From a bacterium (GTDB lineage: Bacteria; UBA9089; CG2-30-40-21; SBAY01): a stretch of 33,168 nucleotides of DNA. The stretch spans positions 1 to 33,168 of the forward strand of contig JBFLYA010000014.1 in the NCBI GenBank assembly GCA_040757115.1, in the 5' to 3' direction. The notes beneath the pieces were generated by a model that was not told the DNA's origin, did not search any database, and worked only from the letters and a program-made list of their open reading frames with translations. Each line of letters begins with the position of its first letter. Positions within the stretch are counted from its first letter, which is position 1. Position numbers and translations under genes: made by a program. This document shows, piece by piece, positions 13,550 to 21,716 of the stretch.

Positions 13550-14392
13550 TTATTGCATATTTTTTGTCACAAAGATTATCTCATCACCCCCCTTTAATTT
13601 ATCATAGATGTTAACTGCCTCTAACTGTGTTTTAACAATTCCAAAAATACTTGACCCACTACCTGACATAAGCGCTCCCAGAGCACCGAGATTAATGAGT
13701 TTTTCTTTTAATTTTTTAATCACCGGATATTGCAGGAGCACAATTTCTTCTAATGTATTGTAAAGCAAATTTGAAATTTGTTCTATATTACCTTCTTTAA
13801 CGACATCTAATATTATTTTACTCTTTATTGGCTCATTTGTCAACATAAAATTTACATTTTCATATACTTTAGCCGTAGAAATTTTTATTTTAGGCCAGAT
13901 TATAATCACCCAGAATTGTGGTAAAGGAGGTAGAGGAGTAAGGGTTGTCCCAATTCCTGTTGCATAAGATAATCCTTGGTTAATGATAAAGAAAGGGACA
14001 TCTGCCCCCAATTTAGAAGATAGGAGAATCATCTCGGTTTGACTCAATCCCAATGACCACAATTTATTCAAGCCAATTAATGTTGTTCCTGCATCAGAAC
14101 TGCCTCCACCTAAACCCGCTCCAATCGGGATATTTTTTTCAATCTTTATTTTTACTCCTTTTTTGACCTCTAATTCTTGTTTTAAAAGATTAGCCGCTTT
14201 ATAGGCTAAGTTTTCTACACCAGGAACCTCTGGACATTCTAACTCAATTCCGTCATCCTTGCTTTCTAAAATGATGGTATCGTATAATTCGACTTTTTGC
14301 AAGATAGTTTCTAATTCATGGTAACCATCCTGTCTTTTAGCGATGACATTTAAAAATAAATTTATCTTTGCGGGGGCTAATAGTTTTATCAT
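13550..14392 (-). CDS. ispE: 4-diphosphocytidyl-2-C-methyl-D-erythritol kinase
   Basis: 280 residues, GHMP kinase fold. It phosphorylates CDP-methylerythritol in the MEP isoprenoid pathway, feeding undecaprenyl phosphate synthesis among others. Motifs are PAKINLFLNV (7-16), the ATP loop IGAGLGGGSSDAG (90-102) and the C-terminal MSGSGSSIFGI loop. It starts 1 nt after the rodA stop, so it is the distal end of the shape operon and at the same time the head of the spoVG-glmU-prs group. The last few codons border an inverted repeat. Confidence 0.96.
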   Translation of the reverse strand: MIKLLAPAKINLFLNVIAKRQDGYHELETILQKVELYDTIILESKDDGIELECPEVPGVENLAYKAANLLKQELEVKKGVKIKIEKNIPIGAGLGGGSSDAGTTLIGLNKLWSLGLSQTEMILLSSKLGADVPFFIINQGLSYATGIGTTLTPLPPLPQFWVIIIWPKIKISTAKVYENVNFMLTNEPIKSKIILDVVKEGNIEQISNLLYNTLEEIVLLQYPVIKKLKEKLINLGALGALMSGSGSSIFGIVKTQLEAVNIYDKLKGGDEIIFVTKNMQ

Positions 14393-14393
14393 T

Positions 14394-15713
14394 TTATAAC
14401 ATATATCTTCTTAATCTAATATTTAAAAGTATGCCTAAAGAAACCATAGTGATACAGAGTGAAGAGCCACCATAACTTACCAGAGGTAAGGTTAGACCGG
14501 TTACCGGCATTATACTCAGAGATATACCAACATTCATAAAGACCTGGACAGCAATCATAGTAATTATCCCCGAGGCTAATAAACAACCAAAATTATCCCT
14601 TGAAGAAAAGGCAATATAAATACCGCGGTAGATAATAATTAAAAAGAGCAATAAAGTAGTAATTACCCCGATAAATCCTAATTCTTCCCCAATAACTGAG
14701 AAGATGAAATCAGATTGACGCTCAGGTAAAAAACCCAGTTGACTTTGTGTCCCTCGAAAAATTCCTTTACCCAGTAGTCTACCGGAGCCTATGGCGATTT
14801 TAGATTGAATAATATTATACCCGGCGCTTAAAGGGTCAATCCCGGGGTCAATAAATACCACAAGTCGTTTTCTTTGATAATCCTTTAAAAAACCATTGGC
14901 AACTAACGAAACAAGAAGGCTGATACTGATGATTCCTAGTATTAACCCAAATTTATTAAAGGTAATACTCCTTCTAAATAATTTTGTCATATAATATATG
15001 GTTACTGTAAGTCCCGATAGACAAAGTAAAGAGATTAAAGTATGTTTAAATGAACTAATAGACCGATATAGAAAATGGATAACAGGTATTTTATGAACTA
15101 TCTGAAGTTGTTCCCAGCTTAAAAATAGGGTAAAAACCATAATTAAAATACTTATCGAGGTCAATGAAACTAAATAGATTGGTTTAGCCCCTGTGATGTA
15201 AAACATAACTAATACTACCGGGAAAAAAACTAATGTAGTTCCCACATCAGGCTGCATCAGAATAAGAAATATCGGTAAGGCAACTAATCCTATTGGATAG
15301 ATAAATTCTTCAATCGAGGTTAATCCTTCTCGTTTAGTCGAAAGGTATTCAGCCAGGATAATAATCGTGGCTAATTTAGCGAATTCTGCGGGTTGAAATG
15401 AAAAAGGACCTATAACTACCCAACTTCTTGCACAACGAATCAAAGGACCTCCCACCAATACAAATATTAATAAAACTATCACCAGAATATACAATATTCG
15501 CGAGTATTTACCTAATAGTTGATAATCAAATGAAACGGCAGCGGTTAACCCCAAAAGTCCTATTCCAAACCACATTGTTTGTTTGAGCCATAAGAAATTA
15601 GAGTCTGAGGATTGAGTAGCACTGTAAATCATAAGTATCCCCAGACAGACAATTAAAATCACACAACTAAAGATAATGTAATCAAACCCTTTTTTTAGAC
15701 TAAAATTAAGCAT
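14394..15713 (-). CDS. rodA: RodA peptidoglycan glycosyltransferase (SEDS family)
   Basis: 439 residues with about ten to eleven membrane helices. RodA polymerises lipid II in the elongasome together with PBP2. The SEDS signatures are present: FQPAEFAKLATIIILAEYL, the large outer loop with IIQSKIAIGSGRLLGKG and GTQSQLGFLPERQSDFIF, and VTGLTLPLVSYGGSS near the end. An extra pair of helices around residues 170-270 makes it longer than E. coli RodA (370). AGGAG stands 4 nt before the ATG. An 865-bp repeat block separates it from mrdA. Confidence 0.96.
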   Translation of the reverse strand: MLNFSLKKGFDYIIFSCVILIVCLGILMIYSATQSSDSNFLWLKQTMWFGIGLLGLTAAVSFDYQLLGKYSRILYILVIVLLIFVLVGGPLIRCARSWVVIGPFSFQPAEFAKLATIIILAEYLSTKREGLTSIEEFIYPIGLVALPIFLILMQPDVGTTLVFFPVVLVMFYITGAKPIYLVSLTSISILIMVFTLFLSWEQLQIVHKIPVIHFLYRSISSFKHTLISLLCLSGLTVTIYYMTKLFRRSITFNKFGLILGIISISLLVSLVANGFLKDYQRKRLVVFIDPGIDPLSAGYNIIQSKIAIGSGRLLGKGIFRGTQSQLGFLPERQSDFIFSVIGEELGFIGVITTLLLFLIIIYRGIYIAFSSRDNFGCLLASGIITMIAVQVFMNVGISLSIMPVTGLTLPLVSYGGSSLCITMVSLGILLNIRLRRYML

Positions 15714-15723
15714 AGTTCTCCTG

Positions 15724-15780
15724 AAACTCGGGACTCGGGACTCGGGACTCGGGACTCGGGATTCGGGACTCGGGATTCGG
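15724..15780. repeat. CGGGACT heptamer array upstream of rodA
   Basis: About eight tandem CGGGACT/CGGGATT words begin 11 bp upstream of the rodA start codon, just outside its Shine-Dalgarno box. A short copy recurs at about 16094-16118 and a degenerate one at 7622-7713. Confidence 0.85.
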
Positions 15781-15842
15781 GAAGAAAGAAACTCTCAGCA
15801 ATTCCCCCTTAATAAAGGGGGTTAGGGGGTTGTCCTTCTCCC

Positions 15843-15893
15843 ATTTTCATTGCCCTTTGTGAGCCTTGGCTCATGTCCGTTTCCCCTGAAAAT
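15843..15893. repeat. covarying hairpin repeat H1
   Basis: Outer ATTTTCA...TGAAAAT and inner stem TGAGCC-TT-GGCTCA, with flanks CCTTTG and TGTCCGTTTCCCC. First of five copies. Confidence 0.8.
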
Positions 15894-15932
15894 GTCTGTA
15901 AGTTATTGTAATTGCTTGACTTAGAAAACCAC

Positions 15933-15984
15933 ATTTTCATCGTCATTTGTGAGTCGCAGACTCATGACCGTTTCCCCTGAAAAT
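15933..15984. repeat. covarying hairpin repeat H2
   Basis: Same outer ATTTTCA...TGAAAAT, inner stem TGAGTC-GCA-GACTCA. Compared with H1 the last two stem positions change on both sides, so pairing is kept. Confidence 0.8.
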
Positions 15985-16180
15985 AGGAAGTAGAAAGTAG
16001 AGAGTAGAAAGTAGAAAGTAAAGAAAACATCACTCCTCCCGCTTATCTCCTTACCTCCCACCTTCTATCTCCTACCACTATTTCCCCTGAAAATCGGGAC
16101 TCGGGACTCGGGATTCGGGAAGAAAGAAACTCTCATCAATTCTCCCTTAATAAAGGGGGTTAGGGGGTTGTCCTTCTCCC

Positions 16181-16231
16181 ATTTTCATTGCCCTTTGTGA
16201 GCCTTGGCTCATGTCCGTTTCCCCTGAAAAT
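16181..16231. repeat. covarying hairpin repeat H3
   Basis: Identical stem to H1 (TGAGCC-TT-GGCTCA); it is the duplicate of H1 in the second unit. Confidence 0.8.
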
Positions 16232-16308
16232 AAGGAAGTAGAAAGTAGAGAGTAGAAAGTAGAAAGTAAGGAAAGACAAGCCTCTTCTTTCTCTCTCTAC
16301 CCTCTACT

Positions 16309-16360
16309 ATTTTCATCGTCATTTGTGAGTCGCAGACTCATGACCGTTTCCCCTGAAAAT
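16309..16360. repeat. covarying hairpin repeat H4
   Basis: Identical stem to H2 (TGAGTC-GCA-GACTCA); it is the duplicate of H2 in the second unit. Confidence 0.8.
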
Positions 16361-16456
16361 AGGAAGTAGAAAGTAGAGAGTAGGAAGTAGAAAGTAAAGA
16401 AAAGATCACTCCTCACGCTTATCTCCTTACCTCCCACCTTCTATCTCCTATCTACT

Positions 16457-16510
16457 ATTTTCATCTTCGTTTGTGCCCAGTCCCTGTGGGCATGAGCGTT
16501 TCTCCTTTTT
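16457..16510. repeat. covarying hairpin repeat H5, divergent stem
   Basis: ATTTTCATCTTCGTTTG is followed by stem TGCCCA-GTCCCTG-TGGGCA and then TGAGCGTTTCTCC. Four of the six stem pairs differ from H1 and H2 yet all still pair. The outer right arm (TGAAAAT) is lost. It is the copy nearest the mrdA 3' end. Confidence 0.75.
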
Positions 16511-16578
16511 AAAGAAGGTTGAGTCACGGAAGGAGAAGTAATTTTTCTCTGCCGATTTCTTTCTTAACCCTTAACCGC

Positions 16579-18360
16579 TCAACTTTCTTTAAATATCGAC
16601 CAATCCATTTGTTCTAAAATTCTTCTTGCGACTGGAACTGCTTCTATACCTCCTTTACCTCCATGTTCGACAAGAACGGCGATAACTACTTTCGGGTCAT
16701 CCACCGGGGCAAAGCAAACAAAGAGGGCATGGTCTTCCCCGGTAGGATTTTGCACCGTTCCTGTTTTACCACCTATTCTTAAATAAGGTAAATAAGCCTT
16801 TTGACCTGTTCCTTTAGCCACGACATCCTCTAATCCTTTGAATACTACTTTTTGAGTCTGATTTGATAAAGGAATAATCCTTTTTACCCAGGGATTAAAT
16901 ATCTTTATATTTCCAGAAGAATCTATCATTTGTTTAGCTATTCTTGGTGTAATGATCTTGCCACCATTTACAATTGCACTTAAAGCACAGGCCAATTGTA
17001 GTGGTGTGCTTAAAATATATCCCTGACCGATACTCAAATTAACTGTTTCTCCCCAATACCATGATTCTTTAAATTTTTCTTCTTTCCATCTTCGAGTAGG
17101 AACTAATCCACTTGCTTCAGCAGGCAAATCAATGCCTGTTTTCTCTCCTAATCCTACTTGCTGGGCAAATTTTGAGATTTTATTTATCCCCAATTTAATC
17201 CCAACTTGATAGAAAAAGATATTACAGGAATGAGCAAGTGCATCCATAACATCTACAGAGCCATGTTTTTCTTTTTGGAAACAAATAAACCTTTTATTCC
17301 CTAACCAGTATATTCCCCCACAAGAATATCTTGTGCCCTCGTTTATAATTTCATCTTCTAATGCCGCGGTCGCCACGATAATTTTAAATACGGACCCGGG
17401 GGAATATTGTGCTTGAATTACCCGATTAAGTAATGGATATTGTTTATCAGAAAATATCTGTTTAGCCTGAGTAGAAGTCATATGCCCTAAGAACATATTT
17501 GGGTCAAAACCTGGCTTGCTAACTATAGATAATATTTCACCATTATTAGGATTCATCACGACTACTGCCCCGGATTTCTCACCAAGAGCCTCATTGGCTA
17601 TTTCTTGTAACCGCTTATCAATGGTCAAAATTAGATTATTACCAGGGATTGGTTCCATATTACCTAAAACCTGTAATTGTCTTCCACGAACATCGACTTC
17701 AATTTGTTTCCCACCATTTTTGCCTCTTAAAGAAAGGTCATAATATCCTTCAATCCCTGATTTCCCAATTAAATCACCATATTTATATCCATCATTGTAT
17801 TTATGGATAAGTTCTTCTTTACTAATTTCACCAATATATCCTAAGAGATGACTACAAATGGGACCATAGGTATAATATCGTTTTTGATTAACTTGAATCA
17901 TAATACCTGGTAGTTCGGTTGTTCGTTCAGCGACTTTAGTCAGGATTTCACGGTCTACATCAGCAACGATTACCGTGGGTTCAAAAGGCTTATTTTTTTT
18001 CGCCTGAATCTTCTCCATCACCTCTTTTAGATTAATTTCTACTATTTCTTTTAACTTGATTAGTGTTTGTTCTATTTCATTTTTGTTCAAGCCAAGTTGA
18101 ATGATGGCAATGTCAAATGAAGGTATATCTTGGGCTAATATCTTCCCATTGCAGTCATAAATCATTCCTCTTGAAGCAGTAATTGGTATTAACCGAATAC
18201 GGTTATTTTCCGAGACCTTTTGATAATAATTTCCTTTTATTATCTGTAAATAGATTGCTTTAACAATTAATATGGCAAAAGCGATTATAATAATTGTAGT
18301 TAATCGAACAAGTCTTTGCCGTAATCTTTCTAATTCAGATTCAGTCGGTTCAATATGCAT
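16579..18360 (-). CDS. mrdA: penicillin-binding protein 2 (elongasome transpeptidase)
   Basis: 593 residues, class B PBP. One membrane helix (about 19-40), a pedestal/dimerisation domain to about 235, then the transpeptidase with SxxK at S323-K326, SCN at 378-380 and KTG at 532-534. All three catalytic motifs are intact. It cross-links side-wall peptidoglycan in partnership with RodA. Its ATG overlaps the mreD stop by 1 nt (TAATG), with AGGAG 7 nt upstream inside mreD. The C-terminus is short (ILEQMDWSIFKES). Confidence 0.96.
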   Translation of the reverse strand: MHIEPTESELERLRQRLVRLTTIIIIAFAILIVKAIYLQIIKGNYYQKVSENNRIRLIPITASRGMIYDCNGKILAQDIPSFDIAIIQLGLNKNEIEQTLIKLKEIVEINLKEVMEKIQAKKNKPFEPTVIVADVDREILTKVAERTTELPGIMIQVNQKRYYTYGPICSHLLGYIGEISKEELIHKYNDGYKYGDLIGKSGIEGYYDLSLRGKNGGKQIEVDVRGRQLQVLGNMEPIPGNNLILTIDKRLQEIANEALGEKSGAVVVMNPNNGEILSIVSKPGFDPNMFLGHMTSTQAKQIFSDKQYPLLNRVIQAQYSPGSVFKIIVATAALEDEIINEGTRYSCGGIYWLGNKRFICFQKEKHGSVDVMDALAHSCNIFFYQVGIKLGINKISKFAQQVGLGEKTGIDLPAEASGLVPTRRWKEEKFKESWYWGETVNLSIGQGYILSTPLQLACALSAIVNGGKIITPRIAKQMIDSSGNIKIFNPWVKRIIPLSNQTQKVVFKGLEDVVAKGTGQKAYLPYLRIGGKTGTVQNPTGEDHALFVCFAPVDDPKVVIAVLVEHGGKGGIEAVPVARRILEQMDWSIFKES

Positions 18361-18833
18361 TATTCTTCTCCTGATTTTGTTTTGTGGATTATCGGGTAAA
18401 TAAGAATCCCCAGAATGGTATTATAAATGGCAATAAAAAAAACTCTATTCAGTGAGGAAATTCCAGGGGAAATAATGAATATAGATTGAATGGCAAAGAT
18501 TAATAAATTCTGGATGAGTGTAAATATAAAAATAGATAAAGAAATAGAAATCAAATTTTCTTTATGGATTTTTTTTATACTACTTACTGATAATCCAATA
18601 ATCAGTTTTGTAAAGGTATTAATTCCCTGATTAATACCTGAAAGACTATCCTGTAATATCCCGGCGATAAATCCTATTATTCCTGCCTCAAATGATGAGT
18701 GTTTAAAGGCAAAAAAGATTATTATAATCAGGAGTAAATCTGGTTTTATTTCACAAATAGTTAAGACATCTGCGTAGACTGTTTGTCCAACTAAACATAG
18801 AATAATTATTCCAATCCACATTACCCAATACAC
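18360..18833 (-). CDS. mreD: rod shape-determining protein MreD
   Basis: 157 residues, five or so membrane helices with almost no loops. The position between mreC and mrdA and the motif DSLSGINQGINTFTKLIIGL match MreD (compare D-x-L-s-x-x-x-G-x-x in the family). The most likely start is GTG at 18833, which has AAGGA 9 nt upstream; an in-frame ATG at 18821 is the alternative. It links MreC to the RodA/PBP2 machinery in the membrane. Confidence 0.92.
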   Translation of the reverse strand: MYWVMWIGIIILCLVGQTVYADVLTICEIKPDLLLIIIIFFAFKHSSFEAGIIGFIAGILQDSLSGINQGINTFTKLIIGLSVSSIKKIHKENLISISLSIFIFTLIQNLLIFAIQSIFIISPGISSLNRVFFIAIYNTILGILIYPIIHKTKSGEE

Positions 18834-18886
18834 TTAACCATTTCCTTTACCATTGGTTGTTTTATTTGTTAAATAATTCTTCTCCT

Positions 18887-19735
18887 CTATTTTTTTAAAG
18901 TGGGTTTAGATATTTCTTTACTTACAATTACCAATACTTCTTCTAATTTAGAGAATTTAATCGCCGGAAGAATATCCACTTCACGAAACAAACCACGGTC
19001 TTTTAATCCAACATAGACTACATATCCTACAAATAATCCTTTTGGAAAAACCCCACCATCTCCTGAAGTAACCACAATATCATTTTTAACCACATCCGCA
19101 TCATAAGGTAAGAATTTTAATTTACAAAATCTATAGTTATCCCCTTCAATAATTCCTTTTTCATTAGAGCGGAGGATTTGTGTGCCAATCATACTATTTT
19201 GGTCATTCAGAAGTAAAACTGAAGCCGAATGATTTTCTACTCCAATGACTCTTCCCACTAATCCTTCTTTTCCATCTTGATAAGTAACTACTGGCGCAAG
19301 TTTATAAATCCCATCCTTTTTCCCTTTATCAATGATGACCGTGTTGGTCCAATTACTTGGGTCGTAACTAATGACCCTTGCCGCTATAGTTTCATAAGGA
19401 AGCCTGCATTTATAGTCTAATAGTTTTTTTAATCTTTTATTTTCATTTAATGCAGATTGCCATTCTTTGCGTTCTGAGGCAAAATATCTCTCTTTTTCTC
19501 TAAGTCTTTGATTTTCATTTCGTATTGATTGAAGTTCTTTAATCGTAGAGAAAAAGTCTTTTGTAGAAAATTTTATTTCTGCCCCCAGAAGTTGAAAAGG
19601 AAGCAGGATATTCATAATTCCTCGTTTTAAATATCCTGTGGATAAGGATGTATGACTAGCCATTAAAATAATAGAAATAGATAGTAAAACAATAATAACA
19701 TTTGTTTTCGCATGTTTCCATAAGAAACCAGTCAT
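18887..19735 (-). CDS. mreC: rod shape-determining protein MreC
   Basis: 282 residues: a membrane helix near 12-29, a coiled coil about 58-105 (KELQSIRNENQRLREKE), then the two beta-barrel domain with ARVISYDPSNWTNTVIIDKG and VVTSGDGGVFPKGLFVG. MreC is the periplasmic scaffold of the elongasome. I start it at the ATG at 19735, which has GAGGA 8 nt upstream. The frame stays open to 19816, but those 27 residues are translated repeat DNA of the adjacent mobile element. Confidence 0.95.
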   Translation of the reverse strand: MTGFLWKHAKTNVIIVLLSISIILMASHTSLSTGYLKRGIMNILLPFQLLGAEIKFSTKDFFSTIKELQSIRNENQRLREKERYFASERKEWQSALNENKRLKKLLDYKCRLPYETIAARVISYDPSNWTNTVIIDKGKKDGIYKLAPVVTYQDGKEGLVGRVIGVENHSASVLLLNDQNSMIGTQILRSNEKGIIEGDNYRFCKLKFLPYDADVVKNDIVVTSGDGGVFPKGLFVGYVVYVGLKDRGLFREVDILPAIKFSKLEEVLVIVSKEISKPTLKK

Positions 19736-19762
19736 TTTTAGTATCCTCTTCTTTGAAAATTG

Positions 19763-20007
19763 GTAACCGTTCAAGTGGTAATTTACCGCAGAGACGCAGA
19801 GGAACAGAGAAGACATAGAAATAAATCACATCACATAAAAGATTATTGATGCAGACATTGAAATACTTATGACCTGCTTGCCGAATGTTCAGCAAGCACA
19901 CCAGATTTGTTAATCCATCCCTGATGAAAATCAGGGATGTTAAACGTTTCGTCCATAGATTTTATTTTTTTTCTCTGCGTCTCTGTGTCTCTGCGGTGAA
20001 CAGTTAC
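19763..20007. mobile_element. GTAA-ended element between mreB and mreC
   Basis: It starts GTAACCGTTCA and ends TGAACAGTTAC. GCAGAGACGCAGAGG-type arms stand at both ends. Inside are a GCTTGC/GCAAGC stem and a perfect 10-bp hairpin, CATCCCTGAT-GAAA-ATCAGGGATG (19916-19939). Left arm and interior match the fragment at the vorB 3' end. It has no transposase and no visible target duplication, and it interrupts the otherwise compact mre operon. Confidence 0.7.
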
Positions 20008-20039
20008 ATACACTCAGAAATCCAAAATCGAAATTTTTT

Positions 20040-21119
20040 TCAGGAACCTTCTTCTTCTGTTCCTGTTCTAAAAGTAGTGCTCCACCTCATCCCTCCTTTT
20101 TTACGAGCCATATGTAAATTTTTCAACTCATCTAAATATCTACCTGTTCCAATAACGACGCATCTCAGTGGGTCATCCGCTAAGATAACTGGTAATCTTG
20201 TTTCTTGAGAAAGTAACCTATCTAACTCGCGTAACAAGGCACCGCCACCAGATAAAACTATACCGCGGTCAACAATATCTGATGCTAATTCTGGCGGTGT
20301 TTCCTCTAATGCTGTTTTAACTACTTCGACAATAAAACTGATAGGTTCTTTTAATGCCTCTCGGACTTCTTCTGATGTAATTCTAAGTGTTCTTGGTAGG
20401 CCAGTCATCGTATCTCGGCCTTTTATTTCCATTGATTGTTCTTCTGGTAATGGATATGCGGAGCCAATTTTAATCTTCAGCTCTTCAGCGGTGCGTTCGC
20501 CAATCAGGAGTGAATGGGTTTTTTTCGTATATTGAACGAGTGCTTCATCCATTTCATTGCCAGCAATCCGAATGGATTTACTTACCACCATCCCCCCTAA
20601 GGAAATGACTGCTACCTCTGTTGTGCCACCACCTATATCAACAATCATATTTCCTGCTGGTTCATAAACTTGAATATTAGAGCCGATAGCGGCGGCCATA
20701 GGTTCTTCAATGAGATAAACCTCTCTTGCTCCTGCTTGTTCTGCGGCTTCACGCACTGCCCTTCTTTCTACCTCAGTTATTCCAGATGGAACACCAATTA
20801 CAATTCTCGGTCTAACCAATGCCCGTCGATTATGGACTTTGGTAATAAAATGACGAATCATTCGCTCCGTAATCTCAAAATCAGCAATTACACCATCTTT
20901 CAAGGGTCTGATGGCAATAATATCTCCTGGTGTCCGTCCTAACATCCGTTTAGCTTCTTCTCCCACGGCTAAAACGGCTCTTGATTCTCGCTCTATAGCT
21001 ACGACTGACGGTTCACAAAGAACAATACCTTCACCCCTAACATGCACCAGAGTATTGGCTGTCCCTAAATCTATCCCAATATCATTAGAAAATAAACCAA
21101 ATAAAGAATTCAGTAACAT
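20040..21119 (-). CDS. mreB: rod shape-determining protein MreB
   Basis: 359 residues, bacterial actin. Phosphate 1 motif [20 protein letters not shown], the [18 protein letters not shown] connector, phosphate 2 motif [18 protein letters not shown] and adenosine motif [14 protein letters not shown] are all complete. It forms membrane-bound filaments that orient the elongasome. AGGGGG stands 6 nt from the ATG. The C-terminal about 15 residues ([16 protein letters not shown]) are longer than usual and abut repeat DNA. Likely transcribed from the promoter at 21679-21707. Confidence 0.97.
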   Translation of the reverse strand: MLLNSLFGLFSNDIGIDLGTANTLVHVRGEGIVLCEPSVVAIERESRAVLAVGEEAKRMLGRTPGDIIAIRPLKDGVIADFEITERMIRHFITKVHNRRALVRPRIVIGVPSGITEVERRAVREAAEQAGAREVYLIEEPMAAAIGSNIQVYEPAGNMIVDIGGGTTEVAVISLGGMVVSKSIRIAGNEMDEALVQYTKKTHSLLIGERTAEELKIKIGSAYPLPEEQSMEIKGRDTMTGLPRTLRITSEEVREALKEPISFIVEVVKTALEETPPELASDIVDRGIVLSGGGALLRELDRLLSQETRLPVILADDPLRCVVIGTGRYLDELKNLHMARKKGGMRWSTTFRTGTEEEGS

Positions 21120-21461
21120 TGTTTACCCCCTTTTTATCCTTATCCTTACCCACATCTTTTACTGGACAGATTAGATAGAAATTCCAAATTTCAAGCACCA
21201 AATTCCAAATAAATTCCAAAGACCAAATTCCAAAGTTCATTCTTTCTGTTGGATGCAAGATGAATTCCGCAGATTTTCAAGATTTTAAACATATTAGCCA
21301 CAGATGAACACGGATTTTTTTGTTGTAAGGATAGAGTTTGTTTCTGTCGGGGCCGGGAATCAAATAAAATGCGATGAATAACCGCGTTAATGCCTGTGTG
21401 GCTGAATTATTTAATTTTTTTATTATCCTGATAATCTGCGAAAATCTGTGTCCTATTATGG
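21120..21461. other. long gene-free leader of mreB with old repeat DNA
   Basis: Contains TTCCAAA-type short-period words (21180-21240), facing TTTGGAA words in the 160-bp repeat beyond 21462, and dispersed-repeat phrases such as CAGATTTTCAAGATTTT and CCACAGATGAACACGG. No frame or RNA structure stands out. Confidence 0.5.
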
Positions 21462-21621
21462 TTTGGAATTTTGAATTTTGGTCATTGGAATTTATTTGTA
21501 TTTTGGAATTTGTGATTTGGAACTTTGCAACTCACTCCGCTCTCCTGCAATCTCTAATCTCCCATTCATAATTTATCCTTGCTTACCTCATTTTGTTACC
21601 CAATTTGTGGGTAAGGATAAG
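21462..21621 (+). repeat. 160-bp dispersed repeat, copy 2
   Basis: Same orientation and almost the same text as 1239-1398, again closing with a TTACCCAATTTGTGGGTAA palindrome. It lies in the 5' leader of the mre transcript. Confidence 0.7.
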
Positions 21622-21678
21622 CTTTTTATCAGAAGTCAGAAGTTTTTCCTCCCCTGTTTTCTGTCCTCTATCTTAAAT

Positions 21679-21707
21679 ACTATACCAAAAATAGTTTTAA
21701 TTGTCAA
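21679..21707 (-). promoter_or_regulatory. sigma-70-type promoter, probably for mreBCD
   Basis: On the minus strand TTGACA (21707-21702) and TATAGT (21684-21679) are 17 nt apart. It lies just after the TPR gene and about 560 nt upstream of the mreB ATG, so the leader would be long and include the 160-bp repeat. Confidence 0.6.
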
Positions 21708-21716
21708 TAAAATCTT

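Larger units (their letters stand above)
15771..16456. repeat. imperfect tandem duplication between mrdA and rodA
   Basis: The order heptamers, GAAGAAAGAAACTCTCA, a TTAGGGGGTTGTCC stretch, hairpin, GTAGAAA heptamers and pyrimidine-rich ATCTCC text occurs twice, offset by about 340 to 375 bp. The same landmark lies at 15771 and 16109, and the second hairpin at 15933 and 16309. Differences in length come from heptamer number. No gene or promoter is visible in the whole spacer 15714-16578. Confidence 0.8.

Noticed and set aside
15714-16578. CRISPR-like array of regularly spaced hairpin repeats
   Set aside because: The five repeat copies are spaced irregularly (about 90, 250, 130 and 150 bp), the spaces are themselves repeats, and no cas gene is present.
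19736-19816. N-terminal extension of MreC
   Set aside because: The residues come from the GCAGAGACGCAGAGG repeat, and GAGGA stands 8 nt before the ATG at 19735.
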